Assembly: GCA_001664505.1 (NCBI GenBank)
Contig: CP011806.1
Coordinates: 448,609 to 512,608, forward strand
DNA length: 64,000 bases
Direction of reading: 5' to 3'
From: Acidobacteria bacterium Mor1
GTDB lineage: Bacteria; Acidobacteriota; Polarisedimenticolia; Polarisedimenticolales; Polarisedimenticolaceae
In this document: piece after piece, positions 30,415 to 39,724 of the stretch
Numbering within the stretch: the stretch's first letter is position 1
How the letters are laid out: every line of letters begins with the position of its first letter
Notes under the pieces: model-generated
What the model saw: only the letters and a program-made list of their open reading frames with translations
Databases searched by the model: none
Told to the model about the DNA's origin: nothing
Position numbers and translations under genes: made by a program

Positions 30415-30873
30415 GTGAAGTGTCCGTTCTGCGGTCATTGCAAGGACCGTGTCGTCGATTCCCGCGAAAGCGGCCCCGGGGACTCGATCCGCCGCCGGCG
30501 GGAGTGTCTGGCCTGCGGGCGTCGTTTCACGTCCTACGAGCGGATCGAAGAGATCCCCTACATGGTGATCAAGAAGGACGGGCGCCGGGAGCCCTTCGAC
30601 CGCCAGAAGCTCATGAGCGGCCTCCAGCTGGCCTGCCAGAAACGCGCAGTTCCCGTTAAGGCCCTGGTCCAGATCGTCGATAACGTGGAACGAGCCGTCC
30701 AGGACAACCCGGACCGCGAGGTCGAGGCGGGAGCCATCGGAAAGATGGTCATGGACAGCCTGAAGGATTTGGACAAAGTTGCCTACGTGCGGTTCGCTTC
30801 GGTGTACCGCGAGTTCGAGGACGTCCAGGAGTTCATGAACGAGCTCAGGGGCCTGCTCGGCAGCCGGAAGTAG
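30415..30873 (+). CDS. nrdR: Transcriptional repressor NrdR
   Basis: A zinc-ribbon and ATP-cone repressor of ribonucleotide reductase genes, responding to (d)ATP. It has 152 residues, standard length. The zinc ribbon is CPFC (3-6) and CLAC (31-34), and the DNA-binding segment is [23 protein letters not shown]. The ATP-cone runs from about 49 ([16 protein letters not shown]). The start is GTG 30415-30417 with GAGGAGGTGA upstream. No nrd genes or NrdR boxes are visible in the window. It is followed closely by hsp20 and lon. Confidence 0.96.
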   Translation: MKCPFCGHCKDRVVDSRESGPGDSIRRRRECLACGRRFTSYERIEEIPYMVIKKDGRREPFDRQKLMSGLQLACQKRAVPVKALVQIVDNVERAVQDNPDREVEAGAIGKMVMDSLKDLDKVAYVRFASVYREFEDVQEFMNELRGLLGSRK

Positions 30874-30893
30874 GGAGCTTCCCGGGAGGCAGC

Positions 30894-31340
30894 GTGTCGG
30901 AATCGTTTGGACCGTTGATGGAAGTGGCGCGGATCCAGGCGGAGATCAACCGCCTGTTTGAAAACGTGCTCGATCTGGGCCGGCCGGATGACGACGGATC
31001 CGCCGCATGGATCCCCAACGTAGACGTGATCGAGGCCGAGGAAGACCTCGTGGTTCGCGTCGAATTGCCGGGAGTTGCGCTGGAAAACTTGAACATCGCG
31101 ACCAACGGCTCAAACTTGATCATCCGGGGAGAGAAAACGCGGCCCGCCTTCGGGGGGGACTCGAGCTTTCTCGCCGCCGAACGCGGGTTCGGGGTGTTCC
31201 GCCGGGTCGTTCATCTGGCCGTGCCGGTGAACACCCGCCGGGCCGAGGCCGTGCTGGACGCCGGGCTCCTGGAGATCCGGTTCCCCAAGGTGCCGAACCG
31301 GAGAGGTGAAGAAGTGCCGATCGAGGTGAAGAACGCATGA
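30894..31340 (+). CDS. Hsp20 / alpha-crystallin small heat-shock protein
   Basis: An ATP-independent holdase that binds unfolding proteins. It has 148 residues. The N-terminal helical arm (1-40) is followed by the alpha-crystallin domain (about 42-140) with VDVIEAEEDLVVRVELPGV, and the conserved Gly-Ile/Leu segment is seen as LDAGLLEIRFPK near the end. Start GTG 30894 has GGGAGG upstream. Its stop overlaps the lon ATG as ATGA, so holdase and protease are translationally coupled. No CIRCE element is seen. Confidence 0.92.
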   Translation: MSESFGPLMEVARIQAEINRLFENVLDLGRPDDDGSAAWIPNVDVIEAEEDLVVRVELPGVALENLNIATNGSNLIIRGEKTRPAFGGDSSFLAAERGFGVFRRVVHLAVPVNTRRAEAVLDAGLLEIRFPKVPNRRGEEVPIEVKNA

Positions 31341-33739
31341 AGGCTACCGTCGCTGATCGTCCGTCCGAAGAGAACGTGCGCATTCCGGCGGAGCTGCCGG
31401 TCCTGCCGCTTCGCGACATGGTGGTCTACCCGTTCATCATCGCGCCGCTGTCGGTGGCCCGGGACATCTCGATCCAGGCGGTCGACCGTGCCCTGGCCGA
31501 CAACCGGATGATCCTGCTGACCGCCCAGCGGGACAAGGACGAAGACGAACCCCAGGACGATGATCTGTACCGCATGGGCACCGTGGCGGTGATCATGCGC
31601 ATGCTCAAGCTCCCCGACGGCCGTATTCGCGTGCTGGTCCAGGGTGTCTGCCGGGCGCGCATTACCGAGGTCTGCCACAACCGGCCGCACTTCGTGGCCA
31701 AGGTCGAGCGGGTCGACGACGACGAGCACGATCCGGCGTCGATCGAGAAGGAAGCGTTGATGCGCTCGACCAAGCGCATGCTCGAGCGCTCCTCGAGCCT
31801 GGGCAAGAACTTGCCCTCCGAGGTGATGGTCATCGCCAACAACCTGGAGGACCCGGGGCGCCTGGCCGACCTGACCGCCTCGAACCTGGACCTCAAGATC
31901 GACGAGGCCCAGGGGGTGCTGGACAGCACCGAGCCTATCGAACGGCTCAAACAGTCTCACGAGTTCCTCAAGCGGGAGATGGACCTGCTGTCGATGCAGC
32001 GGGAGATCGACTCCCTGGCCCGTGACGAGATGGATCGCAGCCAGCGGGAGTTCTACCTGCGGCAACAGATGAAGGCGATCATGATGGAGCTCGGCGAAGG
32101 GGACGAGCTCGTCGAGGAGATCGAGCAGTACCGGGAGAAGGTCGAGAAACTCAAGCTGCCCGAAGCGGCCGCCACCGAGTTCGAACGCCAGCTCAAGAAG
32201 CTCGAGCGCATGCATCCGGACTCCGCCGAGAGTTCCACGGTGCGCAACTACCTGGACTGGTTGACCGGGATGCCCTGGGATCACCGCTCCAAGGACAATC
32301 TCGATATCGCCAAGGCCCGTTCGATCCTCGACGAGGATCACTTCGGGCTGGAGAAGATCAAGGAGCGCATCCTCGAGTACCTCTCGGTGCGCAAGCTGAG
32401 CCGCAAGAGCAAGGGGCCGATCCTCTGCTTCGTCGGCCCTCCCGGGGTGGGCAAGACCTCTCTGGGCCGTTCCATCGCCCGGGCGCTGGGCCGCAACTTC
32501 GTGCGACTCTCCCTGGGCGGCGTCAAGGATGAAGCCGAGATCCGCGGCCATCGCCGGACCTACGTCGGCGCCATGCCCGGCCGGATCATCCAGGGCATCC
32601 ACCAGGCCGAGTCGTCGAACCCGGTGTTCATGCTGGACGAGGTCGACAAGATCGGCTCCGACTACCGGGGCGATCCGTCGGCGGCGTTGCTCGAGGTCCT
32701 CGACCCCGAACAGAACTCCACCTTCCGCGACCACTATCTGGCGGTGCCCTACGACCTGTCCGACGTGATGTTCATCACCACGGCCAACCTGCTGGACCCG
32801 ATCCAGCCCGCCTTCCGCGACCGGATGGAGATCATCCATCTGTCGGGCTACACCGAGGAAGAGAAGCTGGTGATCGCGCGGCGTCATCTGGTGCCGCGGC
32901 AGATCAAGGACAACGGTCTCAAGGACGAACAGATCGAAATCGTCGACAAGGCGCTCGAGACGTTGATCCGGGACTACACCCGGGAGGCCGGCCTGCGCAG
33001 CCTGGAGCGAGCGGTGGGCGCGCTCTGCCGCAAGGTCGCCCGCCAGGTGGCCGAGGGCAAGAAGAGCAAGGTTCGCATCATCGGATCCAGCGTGAAGGGT
33101 TATCTCGGGCCCTCGCCGGTCAGCCGCGAGGACATGCAGAAGACCGATCAGGTCGGCCTGGCGACCGGGCTCGCCTGGACCGCCGTCGGCGGCGATGTGC
33201 TGTTCGTCGAGGCGTCGACCATGCCGGGCAAGGGGCAGCTGATCCTGACCGGCTCCCTGGGCGACGTGATGAAGGAGTCGGCCCACGCGGCTCTGACCTA
33301 TGCACGGGCCCGGGCCTCGGAGCTCGGCATTCCCGAGGGCTTCTTCGAGCAGAACGACATTCACGTTCACGTCCCCGAGGGGGCGATTCCCAAGGACGGA
33401 CCGTCGGCGGGGATCACCATCGCCTCGGCGATGCTCTCGGTCTTCACCAACCGGACCCTGCGCCGGGACGTGGCGATGACCGGCGAGATCACCCTGCGGG
33501 GCAACGTGCTCCCCATCGGCGGGGTGAAGGAAAAGGTCCTGGCGGCCCGCCGCTCGGGATACTCCCGGGTGATCCTGCCCGAGGGCAACCGCAAGAACCT
33601 GGAAGACATCCCCAAGACCCTGCGCCGGGACGTGGAGTTCGACTTCGTCAGCCATGTCCGGGACGTGTTCCGCATCGCCCTGGGCGGTGAGGCCGGTGGC
33701 GCGGAGCCGGGGACGGAGAGCGAGGCGCTGGGGGCCTGA
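31337..33739 (+). CDS. lon: ATP-dependent protease Lon
   Basis: A hexameric cytoplasmic AAA+ serine protease removing misfolded and regulatory proteins. It has 800 residues. The N-terminal substrate domain (PVLPLRDMVVYPF near 20) is followed by a long coiled coil, then the AAA+ domain with Walker A GPPGVGKTSLG near 365 and Walker B NPVFMLDEVDK. The proteolytic domain has the catalytic Ser in DGPSAGITIA (near 690) and a Lys in GGVKEKVLAARR. All motifs are intact. ATG overlaps hsp20. A terminator follows 51 nt after the stop. Confidence 0.97.
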   Translation: MKATVADRPSEENVRIPAELPVLPLRDMVVYPFIIAPLSVARDISIQAVDRALADNRMILLTAQRDKDEDEPQDDDLYRMGTVAVIMRMLKLPDGRIRVLVQGVCRARITEVCHNRPHFVAKVERVDDDEHDPASIEKEALMRSTKRMLERSSSLGKNLPSEVMVIANNLEDPGRLADLTASNLDLKIDEAQGVLDSTEPIERLKQSHEFLKREMDLLSMQREIDSLARDEMDRSQREFYLRQQMKAIMMELGEGDELVEEIEQYREKVEKLKLPEAAATEFERQLKKLERMHPDSAESSTVRNYLDWLTGMPWDHRSKDNLDIAKARSILDEDHFGLEKIKERILEYLSVRKLSRKSKGPILCFVGPPGVGKTSLGRSIARALGRNFVRLSLGGVKDEAEIRGHRRTYVGAMPGRIIQGIHQAESSNPVFMLDEVDKIGSDYRGDPSAALLEVLDPEQNSTFRDHYLAVPYDLSDVMFITTANLLDPIQPAFRDRMEIIHLSGYTEEEKLVIARRHLVPRQIKDNGLKDEQIEIVDKALETLIRDYTREAGLRSLERAVGALCRKVARQVAEGKKSKVRIIGSSVKGYLGPSPVSREDMQKTDQVGLATGLAWTAVGGDVLFVEASTMPGKGQLILTGSLGDVMKESAHAALTYARARASELGIPEGFFEQNDIHVHVPEGAIPKDGPSAGITIASAMLSVFTNRTLRRDVAMTGEITLRGNVLPIGGVKEKVLAARRSGYSRVILPEGNRKNLEDIPKTLRRDVEFDFVSHVRDVFRIALGGEAGGAEPGTESEALGA

Positions 33740-33790
33740 TCCGGCCCCGGGGCCTGCGGCTATCCGCCGGCGTTCTCGATGAATCGAAGC

Positions 33791-33818
33791 AAAGGCGGCC
33801 TCCGGGCCGCCTTTTTTC
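33791..33818 (+). terminator. Intrinsic terminator after lon
   Basis: An AGGCGGCC / GGCCGCCT stem with a TCCG loop, flanked by A's and followed by a run of T's. It separates the lon unit from the secretion cluster. Confidence 0.9.
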
Positions 33819-33851
33819 GTCTCCGGGGGCCGGAGCCCCGTTTCCGGCGGC

Positions 33852-33880
33852 TTGACCACGCTCCCGGGCAAGCCTAGAAT
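33852..33880 (+). promoter_or_regulatory. Promoter of the ECF sigma / secretion cluster
   Basis: TTGACC (33852-33857), a 17-nt spacer and TAGAAT (33875-33880), each box 5/6 to sigma-70 consensus. It is the only strong promoter seen ahead of the 14-kb cluster. The leader before the ECF start is about 100-130 nt, in which I see no other element. Confidence 0.6.
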
Positions 33881-34019
33881 CGCCGCTTTTCCGGTGCGTT
33901 TTGCCTGTTTTTCGCCTTTCGGTCCGGGCGCTAGACGGCGGAGCCCGGTGGCCCGTATCTAGAGCGAGCCACGGCCCCGACCGTCGGTGCCCGTGAAGGC
34001 GCAACCAACCACGGGGACG

Positions 34020-34604
34020 ATGCGGGACGAGGCCGAACTGATAGCTGCGGCGACCGGGGGCGACCCGGAAGCTTTCGACGAGCTGGTGCGCATCAAGCGC
34101 GAGCAGGTCGTCCGGGCGGCTTATCAGGTGACGGGCGAATTGGAGGACGCCCGTGACGTGGCTCAGCGGGTGTTTCTCCGATTGTGGAAGATCCTCGAGC
34201 GGTATGACCCAGCCCGAAGATTCGACACTTGGCTTTACAGGATCACCGTGAACGCCGCCATCGACCACATTCGCAGCCGGGGCCCCCGGGGAGTGATGCA
34301 ACCGCTGCCCGACGACCCTTCCCTGGTGCGCGACCCCGACGAGGAACCGGTGCCCGAGGCTGAACGGGCCATGGACCTCTCCCAGCTCCAGCAGGCGTTC
34401 ATGCGCCTGGCCGAGGGGTTGGCGCCCAAGCAGCGGGCGGTCTTCGTGCTCAAGGAAATCGAGGGGCTGGAGACCGCCGAGGTCGCCCGGATCCTCGAGG
34501 TGCGTGAGTCGACGGTGCGGAACCACCTGCTGCAGGCCCGCCGGGCGCTGCGGTCGGCGTTCGAACGGGAGTACCCGTCGTTGATCCCCAAGAGGCGCTC
34601 ATGA
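34020..34604 (+). CDS. ECF-type RNA polymerase sigma factor
   Basis: About 194 residues from ATG 34020; a GTG at 33987 would add 11 residues, but MRDEAELIAAATGGD is a typical ECF beginning. Region 2 includes DARDVAQRVFLRLW and the -10 recognition segment RRFDTWLYRITVNAAIDHIR. Region 4 has GLETAEVARILEVRESTVRNHLLQARRALR. It overlaps the next gene as ATGA; that gene encodes a zinc-binding anti-sigma-like protein, so the two form a regulatory pair. Their position at the head of the secretion cluster suggests they control it. Confidence 0.93.
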   Translation: MRDEAELIAAATGGDPEAFDELVRIKREQVVRAAYQVTGELEDARDVAQRVFLRLWKILERYDPARRFDTWLYRITVNAAIDHIRSRGPRGVMQPLPDDPSLVRDPDEEPVPEAERAMDLSQLQQAFMRLAEGLAPKQRAVFVLKEIEGLETAEVARILEVRESTVRNHLLQARRALRSAFEREYPSLIPKRRS

Positions 34605-35083
34605 GCGAGCATCTGAACCGCGCGACCCTGGAGGGTTTCGACGAGCTCGGCGGCGAAGCCCGCCGCGAGGCCGTCGAGCATCTGCGCGATTGTGCGATCT
34701 GCCGGGCCGAACTGGCCGCCATCGATCCCACGGCGCTGTTCTCCCTGCTCTCCCTGCAGCCGGTACCCGAGGAGATCCTCGATCAGGTCTCGGCGGGGGT
34801 TCGGCAGGAGATCGCGGCGGAGGGGCAGGTCGAGCGGCAGCCCAAACGCTGGCTCGGCTGGGCCGGGGTGGCGGCCGCGGCGCTGATCGTCGGTGTATTG
34901 GCGGTGCGGGGTGTCGGCACTCCGGGCACCGATCCCGTCGAGCCGGAGGTTTTTCCGCCGGTAACGGTCGTTGAGCAGCAGCGGCTTCAATTGTTGGATC
35001 CCGGCGAAGGCGTTGAAGTGGTGGACCTGACCGTGGGTGACGCGCAGCTTGTGATGGTTTTCGATAAGGGGCTCGAGCTATGA
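34601..35083 (+). CDS. Putative zinc-binding anti-sigma factor
   Basis: 160 residues. The ZAS-type motif HxxxCxxC is at H27, C31 and C34 (EHLRDCAICRAEL). One transmembrane helix at about 86-104 places the last 55 residues outside the inner membrane. By analogy it would hold the ECF sigma factor at the membrane until an envelope signal arrives. The extracytoplasmic tail is short and unlike a known sensor. Overlaps of 4 nt on both sides couple it to the sigma factor and to the secretin N-domain protein. Confidence 0.82.
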   Translation: MSEHLNRATLEGFDELGGEARREAVEHLRDCAICRAELAAIDPTALFSLLSLQPVPEEILDQVSAGVRQEIAAEGQVERQPKRWLGWAGVAAAALIVGVLAVRGVGTPGTDPVEPEVFPPVTVVEQQRLQLLDPGEGVEVVDLTVGDAQLVMVFDKGLEL

Positions 35084-35814
35084 CCGCAAGTCGATATCCA
35101 GTCCTCAGAGCGATGAGCGTGCTCGTCGCCGTGGCGCTTTGTATTTCGGGCGCTGTCCAGGCCGAGACACCGGCGGAGGGGCTCAAGGTCAAGGCCTTCA
35201 AGGTCGAGCATCGTTCGCTGATGGAAGCGGCAGAACTGGCTGAAGCGGTGCTCTCGGAAGAGGGTTCCCTGCGCATCCGGCCCAACATCAAGACCCTCGT
35301 GGTCGAAGATTACGAAAACGTACTGGGGAAGGTGCAGAGCCTGATCCATGACTTCGACGTCCCTCCGCGCAACGTGAAGTTGACGTTGAACCTGATTGTC
35401 GGTACCGATGAAAGAGCGGAACAAGACGGGCGCACGACGCTGCTGGGTCCCGACGTGGCCCAGGAGATCGTCGATGCCGTCGAACGGATTCGCCGGCTGA
35501 CGAAATGGTCGAAGTACGAGATCGAGGGCAGCCGTTCGGTCCAAGGTGTCGAGGGGGGCGAGACCATCGCCCAGCTTTCCGACGACTACCGTGTCGTCAT
35601 GCAGATCGACGCCGTCGATGAGGAACGCCAGAAGTTGATGATCAAGCGTTTTGCCCTGCAGAAGATCCGCTACTCGGAGCAGTCGGAGCGCTACGAGGAT
35701 ATTTTTGTTTCCTCGGTGATTACTCCCCTCGACCGCCTGAACCAGCTGGTCGTGGCCAGCGGACCCGACGCCAGCAAGGCGCTGTTCCTGACCCTTCAGG
35801 CAGAACTGAGGTAG
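35080..35814 (+). CDS. Exported stand-alone secretin N-domain protein
   Basis: 244 residues with a signal peptide (about 1-27, ending VQA). Residues 35-100 fit the secretin N1 pattern: VKAFKVEHRSLMEAAELAEAV, then LRIRPNIKTLVVEDYENV, then VQSLIHDFDVPPRNVKLTL. This resembles residues 235-310 of the cluster's own secretin. No beta-barrel secretin domain is present. The remaining 140 residues alternate strand and helix and match nothing I know. It may be a periplasmic ring component or chaperone of the secretin. It is coupled to the anti-sigma gene. Confidence 0.75.
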   Translation: MTASRYPVLRAMSVLVAVALCISGAVQAETPAEGLKVKAFKVEHRSLMEAAELAEAVLSEEGSLRIRPNIKTLVVEDYENVLGKVQSLIHDFDVPPRNVKLTLNLIVGTDERAEQDGRTTLLGPDVAQEIVDAVERIRRLTKWSKYEIEGSRSVQGVEGGETIAQLSDDYRVVMQIDAVDEERQKLMIKRFALQKIRYSEQSERYEDIFVSSVITPLDRLNQLVVASGPDASKALFLTLQAELR

Positions 35815-35821
35815 CTTCCGG

Positions 35822-37033
35822 ATGCCCGAGTTCAACGCAAGGGTCGCCATGCCCAGCGGCGAGATCGTCGAGCGCAGCTACGTCGCCGACAGCGAATCCG
35901 CCCTGCGTCGCCAGCTGGAAGGCGACGATTGCCTGATTCTCGACCTCAAGTCCCAGAGCGCGCTGTTCGGTGCGCTCTCGACGCCGTTTCAGGGCCGGAT
36001 CTCCCAGCGGGAGTTCCTGTTCTTCAACCAGGAGCTGGCGGCGCTGATCCGCGCCGGTCTGCCGATCATCAACAGCCTCGACATCCTGATCGAGCGCCGC
36101 AAGAACGAGCGTTTCAAGCGCTCCCTGATCGACATCCGCAACCGGGTCAAGGCGGGCGAGTCGCTGAGTGAGGCTTTCGAGGCCCAGGGCGAGCTCTTCC
36201 CCAAGCTCTACTCGGCGAGCCTCGCTTCCGGCGAGCGGTCGGGTGAGCTGGCCGGCGTCCTCGGCCGCTACATCGAGTACACCCGCAGCGTGATGGCGGT
36301 GCAGCGCAAGGTCATCTCGGCGCTGATCTACCCGGTGATCCTGCTGGTGCTCTCGAGCGGCCTGATCGCCGTGCTGGTCTTCTTCATCATTCCCAAGTTC
36401 AGCAACTTCCTGAGCTACATGGATGTCGAGCTGCCGATGGCGACCCAGGCGATGGTCGCCGTGGCCAATTTCGCCACCGGCAACTGGATCGTGATGCTGA
36501 TCTCCGCCGTGGTCGGCCTGCTGGCCTTCCTGGCCTGGCGCAAGACCCCCGGCGGCCAGTACGCCCTGGATCACATCCGCATGCGCCTGCCCCTGGTCGG
36601 CTCCGTGGCCCGGGACTACGCTCAGAACCGCTTCACCCGCACCCTGGCGACCCTGCAGGCCGGCGGTATCCCGCTGGTCACGTCGCTGGAGCTCTCGGCC
36701 CGGGCGGTGGGCAACAAGGTCTACGAGAAGGCGCTGCTGGAGGTCACCGGCCACGTCCGCGAGGGCAAGCCGCTCTGGGAGTCGCTGGAGGGCACCAACC
36801 TGCTCTCGGACATCGCCGTCGAGATGGTCAAGGTGGGGGAGTCCACCGGTGCCCTGGATGAGATGTTGAACACGGCGTCGGAGTTCACCGACGAGGAGAT
36901 CGATTTCCGGCTCGCGCGGATCGTCGCGATGATCGAGCCGATGCTCCTGATCTTCATGGCCGCGGTCGTTGGCTTCATGGTGTATTCGATCTGGATGCCC
37001 ATGATCGGAGCCGTCGGCGGCGCGGGAGTCTGA
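35822..37033 (+). CDS. Inner-membrane platform protein, GspF/PilC family
   Basis: 403 residues. Polytopic platform protein on which the assembly ATPase acts. Two repeated T2SSF domains are visible, with FLFFNQELAALIRAGLPIINSL in the first and RFTRTLATLQAGGIPLVTSLELS in the second. Membrane helices are near 165-190, 215-240 and the C-terminus. The N-terminal about 60 residues form the usual extension (SEIVERSYVADSE-like). It begins 7 nt after the secretin N-domain gene and ends 1 nt before the ATPase gene. Confidence 0.95.
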   Translation: MPEFNARVAMPSGEIVERSYVADSESALRRQLEGDDCLILDLKSQSALFGALSTPFQGRISQREFLFFNQELAALIRAGLPIINSLDILIERRKNERFKRSLIDIRNRVKAGESLSEAFEAQGELFPKLYSASLASGERSGELAGVLGRYIEYTRSVMAVQRKVISALIYPVILLVLSSGLIAVLVFFIIPKFSNFLSYMDVELPMATQAMVAVANFATGNWIVMLISAVVGLLAFLAWRKTPGGQYALDHIRMRLPLVGSVARDYAQNRFTRTLATLQAGGIPLVTSLELSARAVGNKVYEKALLEVTGHVREGKPLWESLEGTNLLSDIAVEMVKVGESTGALDEMLNTASEFTDEEIDFRLARIVAMIEPMLLIFMAAVVGFMVYSIWMPMIGAVGGAGV

Positions 37034-37034
37034 T

Positions 37035-38708
37035 ATGTCAGACGACGTAAAGCTTCAAGACGAGCAGATGGCGGCGGCTGCCGCCGCGGCAGCGGCCGAG
37101 GCCGCCGGCGAGGATGCCGGCGGGGACGTCCTCTCCGAGGAGTTCCAGGCCAAGCAGCTCGCCGACCGGCTGGGTATCGAGTACATCGACCTCGAGAACT
37201 TCGAGATCGACCCGGAGTTGTTCCGGCAGATCCCCGTCGACATGATGTTCCGCTACAACTTCGTGCCGCGGCATCGTTCGGAAGACAGCCTGGCCATCGT
37301 CGTCGCCGACCCCACCGACGTGCTGATGATCGACGAGCTGGAGCTCTTACTCGGGTCCAGCGTCGAGGTCTGCGTCGGGACGCAGTCGGCCATTCAGGAG
37401 ATTCTCAAGAAGAGTGAGTCCTCCCAGCGTGTGCTGGACGAGGCCACCGAGGAGTTCCGGCTCCAGATCGTCACCGAGAACGAGGACGGCGAGGAGACGC
37501 TGTCCATCGACCGGCTGACCCAGGATTCGTCGCCGATCATCAAGCTGGTCGACTCGACCATCTTCAACGCCCTGCAGCGCCGCTGTTCCGATATCCACGT
37601 CGAGACCCGGGAACGGGAAGTGGTGATCAAGTACCGCATCGACGGCGTGCTCTACCAGGCGCTGGAGCCGATCGACAAGAAGTTCCACTCGACGATCATC
37701 TCCCGTATCAAGATCATGTCGGAGCTGGATATCTCCGAGAAGCGCATTCCCCAGGACGGCCGCTTCAAGCTGCGGGTCAAGGGACGCACCGTCGACTTCC
37801 GTGTCTCGATCGTGCCCACGGTCCACGGCGAGGATTGCGTGATCCGTATCCTCGACAAGGAGTCGGCCAACGAGGCGTTCTCCAACCTGAGTCTCGAGGT
37901 CACCGGTTTCGACAAGCGGGACAAGGCCCGTTTCCGCCGCTTCATCAAGGAACCCTACGGCATGGTGCTGGTCACCGGTCCGACCGGTTCCGGTAAGACG
38001 ACCACCCTCTATGCGGCGCTGGCAGAGATCCAGAACGACGAGGACAAGATCGTCACCATCGAGGATCCGGTCGAATACCAGCTGCCCGGGATCACCCAGA
38101 TCCCGGTCAACGAGAAGAAAGGGCTGACCTTCGCCCGCGGGTTGCGCTCGATCCTGCGCCACGACCCGGACAAGGTGATGGTCGGTGAGATTCGAGACGC
38201 CGAGACCGCCCAGATCGCGATCCAGTCGGCGTTGACCGGTCACCTGGTGTTCACCACCGTCCACGCCAACAACGTCGTCGACGTGGTAGGCCGCTTCCTC
38301 AACATGGGCGTGGAGCCCTACAACTTCGTTTCGGCGCTCAACTGCATCATGGCCCAGCGGCTGGTACGGTTGATCTGTTCGACCTGCAAGCAGCCGGCGA
38401 AGGCGACCCGGGAGCAGCTTCAGGAATCGGCCCTCGATCCCGGCCGCTACCTGGACTACACCTTCCACGAGGGCAAGGGCTGCATCGACTGCAACGGCAC
38501 CGGCTACCGCGGCCGTACGGCGATTGCGGAGCTCCTGGATATGTCCGATCGAATTCGCGAGATGATTCTTCAGCGTCGTCCCGGAGCCGACATCAAGCGT
38601 GCGGCCAAGGAAGAGGGGATGACGTTCCTGCGTGAGGCGGCGTTGGCCAAGGTGTTCAACGGCGATACCACGCTCCACGAAGTCAACAAGGTAACTTTCA
38701 TCGACTAA
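37035..38708 (+). CDS. Assembly ATPase, GspE/PilB family
   Basis: A hexameric cytoplasmic ATPase powering pilin or pseudopilin assembly. It has 557 residues. An Ala-rich N-terminus (10-30) precedes the N1E/MshEN-like domain. The core has Walker A GPTGSGKTTT near 315-324, Asp box IVTIEDPVEY, His box TVHAN and Walker B VMVGEIRDAETA. The tetracysteine zinc motif CxxC (ICSTCKQ) and CxxC (GCIDCNG) near 453-482 is typical of assembly rather than retraction ATPases. ATG overlaps nothing but follows PilC by 1 nt. No PilT homologue is in the window. Confidence 0.96.
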   Translation: MSDDVKLQDEQMAAAAAAAAAEAAGEDAGGDVLSEEFQAKQLADRLGIEYIDLENFEIDPELFRQIPVDMMFRYNFVPRHRSEDSLAIVVADPTDVLMIDELELLLGSSVEVCVGTQSAIQEILKKSESSQRVLDEATEEFRLQIVTENEDGEETLSIDRLTQDSSPIIKLVDSTIFNALQRRCSDIHVETREREVVIKYRIDGVLYQALEPIDKKFHSTIISRIKIMSELDISEKRIPQDGRFKLRVKGRTVDFRVSIVPTVHGEDCVIRILDKESANEAFSNLSLEVTGFDKRDKARFRRFIKEPYGMVLVTGPTGSGKTTTLYAALAEIQNDEDKIVTIEDPVEYQLPGITQIPVNEKKGLTFARGLRSILRHDPDKVMVGEIRDAETAQIAIQSALTGHLVFTTVHANNVVDVVGRFLNMGVEPYNFVSALNCIMAQRLVRLICSTCKQPAKATREQLQESALDPGRYLDYTFHEGKGCIDCNGTGYRGRTAIAELLDMSDRIREMILQRRPGADIKRAAKEEGMTFLREAALAKVFNGDTTLHEVNKVTFID

Positions 38709-39721
38709 TGAGCGCTCTCGATAACATCGTCGACCGCATTCGCGGGCTCGATCTGGAACGGCGGCTGGGGCTGACCCCCAACTACCCGCCGGTGGCCATC
38801 GAGTTCGACCGCCAGGACGTGACCCTGGTGCGGCTCAAGAAGGGGCGGCGCAACACGCTGTCCCTGGAAGCCCACCAGGCGTTGCCGATGCCCGAGCAGA
38901 CCGTCTCGGCCTCGGTGCTCCGTCCGACCCTCGGGGCACCCGAGGAACTGGCCAAGCGAGTGCAGGAACTGTTCACCAAGACCGGTACCAAGCCGGGGCG
39001 TGTCTCGTTGGTCCTGCCGGACAACCTGGCCAAGGTGTCGCTCCTGACCCTTCCCGAGAAGCCGGCGTCGAGCAAGCAGCTCGACGAGATCGTGCGCTTC
39101 AAGATGAAGCGGGCGGTGCCCTTCCGGCTGGAAGAGGCCTCGATGGCCTACCAGGTGCTCGAGGGGGGCGAGGGGAAGACCTGCTCGGTGCTGGTCATCC
39201 TGCTGCGCAAGTACATGATCGAGCAGTACGAGCAGATCCTTGCCGATTCCGGCGCCCAGGTGGGCCTGGTCGACCTCTCCACCACCAACGTGTTCAACCT
39301 CTGCCGGGACGAGATCGCCACCGCCTCGGCGGCGGAAGGGGATGTGGCGTTGCTCAACTGCACGCCCTCCTACTTCTCGATGCTGATCGTGCGCAACGGC
39401 CGGCTGATCTTCTACCGCTGTAAGTCCTACGCCGGCGGCGACGAGAGCGAGGCGCAGCTGCAGAGCGTGATGTCCCGGGAGATCGCGACGTCTCTCTCGT
39501 ACTACCGGGAGAAGCTGGACGGAGAGGGCATCCGCACCGTCTTCGTGCGCAGCACGGCCCAGTCCCTGGATACCCTCGAGGAGATCCTGGGCCGCCACGA
39601 GATCGAGCGGGTCGAGTTGGTCGATCCCTCCAAGGCCCTCGAGATGGTCGAGGGGATGCGGATCGACCCGGTGGTGGGGCAGCGCATGGCGCCGGCCATC
39701 GGCGCGGCGGCGGGGAGGTAG
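38708..39721 (+). CDS. pilM: PilM-like actin-fold protein
   Basis: 337 residues. A cytoplasmic FtsA/actin-fold protein that binds the N-terminus of PilN and links the ATPase to the membrane subcomplex. The start overlaps the ATPase stop by one base. AIEFDRQDVTLVRLKKG near 30-46 is the first phosphate-binding-like strand pair. SLVLPDNLAKVSLLTLPEKP is the family's typical central strand. It has no membrane segment. Assignment is by order (PilM-N-O) as well as pattern. The C-terminus is Gly/Ala-rich. Confidence 0.85.
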   Translation: MSALDNIVDRIRGLDLERRLGLTPNYPPVAIEFDRQDVTLVRLKKGRRNTLSLEAHQALPMPEQTVSASVLRPTLGAPEELAKRVQELFTKTGTKPGRVSLVLPDNLAKVSLLTLPEKPASSKQLDEIVRFKMKRAVPFRLEEASMAYQVLEGGEGKTCSVLVILLRKYMIEQYEQILADSGAQVGLVDLSTTNVFNLCRDEIATASAAEGDVALLNCTPSYFSMLIVRNGRLIFYRCKSYAGGDESEAQLQSVMSREIATSLSYYREKLDGEGIRTVFVRSTAQSLDTLEEILGRHEIERVELVDPSKALEMVEGMRIDPVVGQRMAPAIGAAAGR

Positions 39722-39724
39722 ACG

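Noticed and set aside
31211-33871. 886-codon open frame antisense to hsp20 and lon.
   Set aside because: The plus strand encodes an intact Lon with all motifs; the antisense product has a His/Asp/Val/Gly-rich composition typical of shadow frames.
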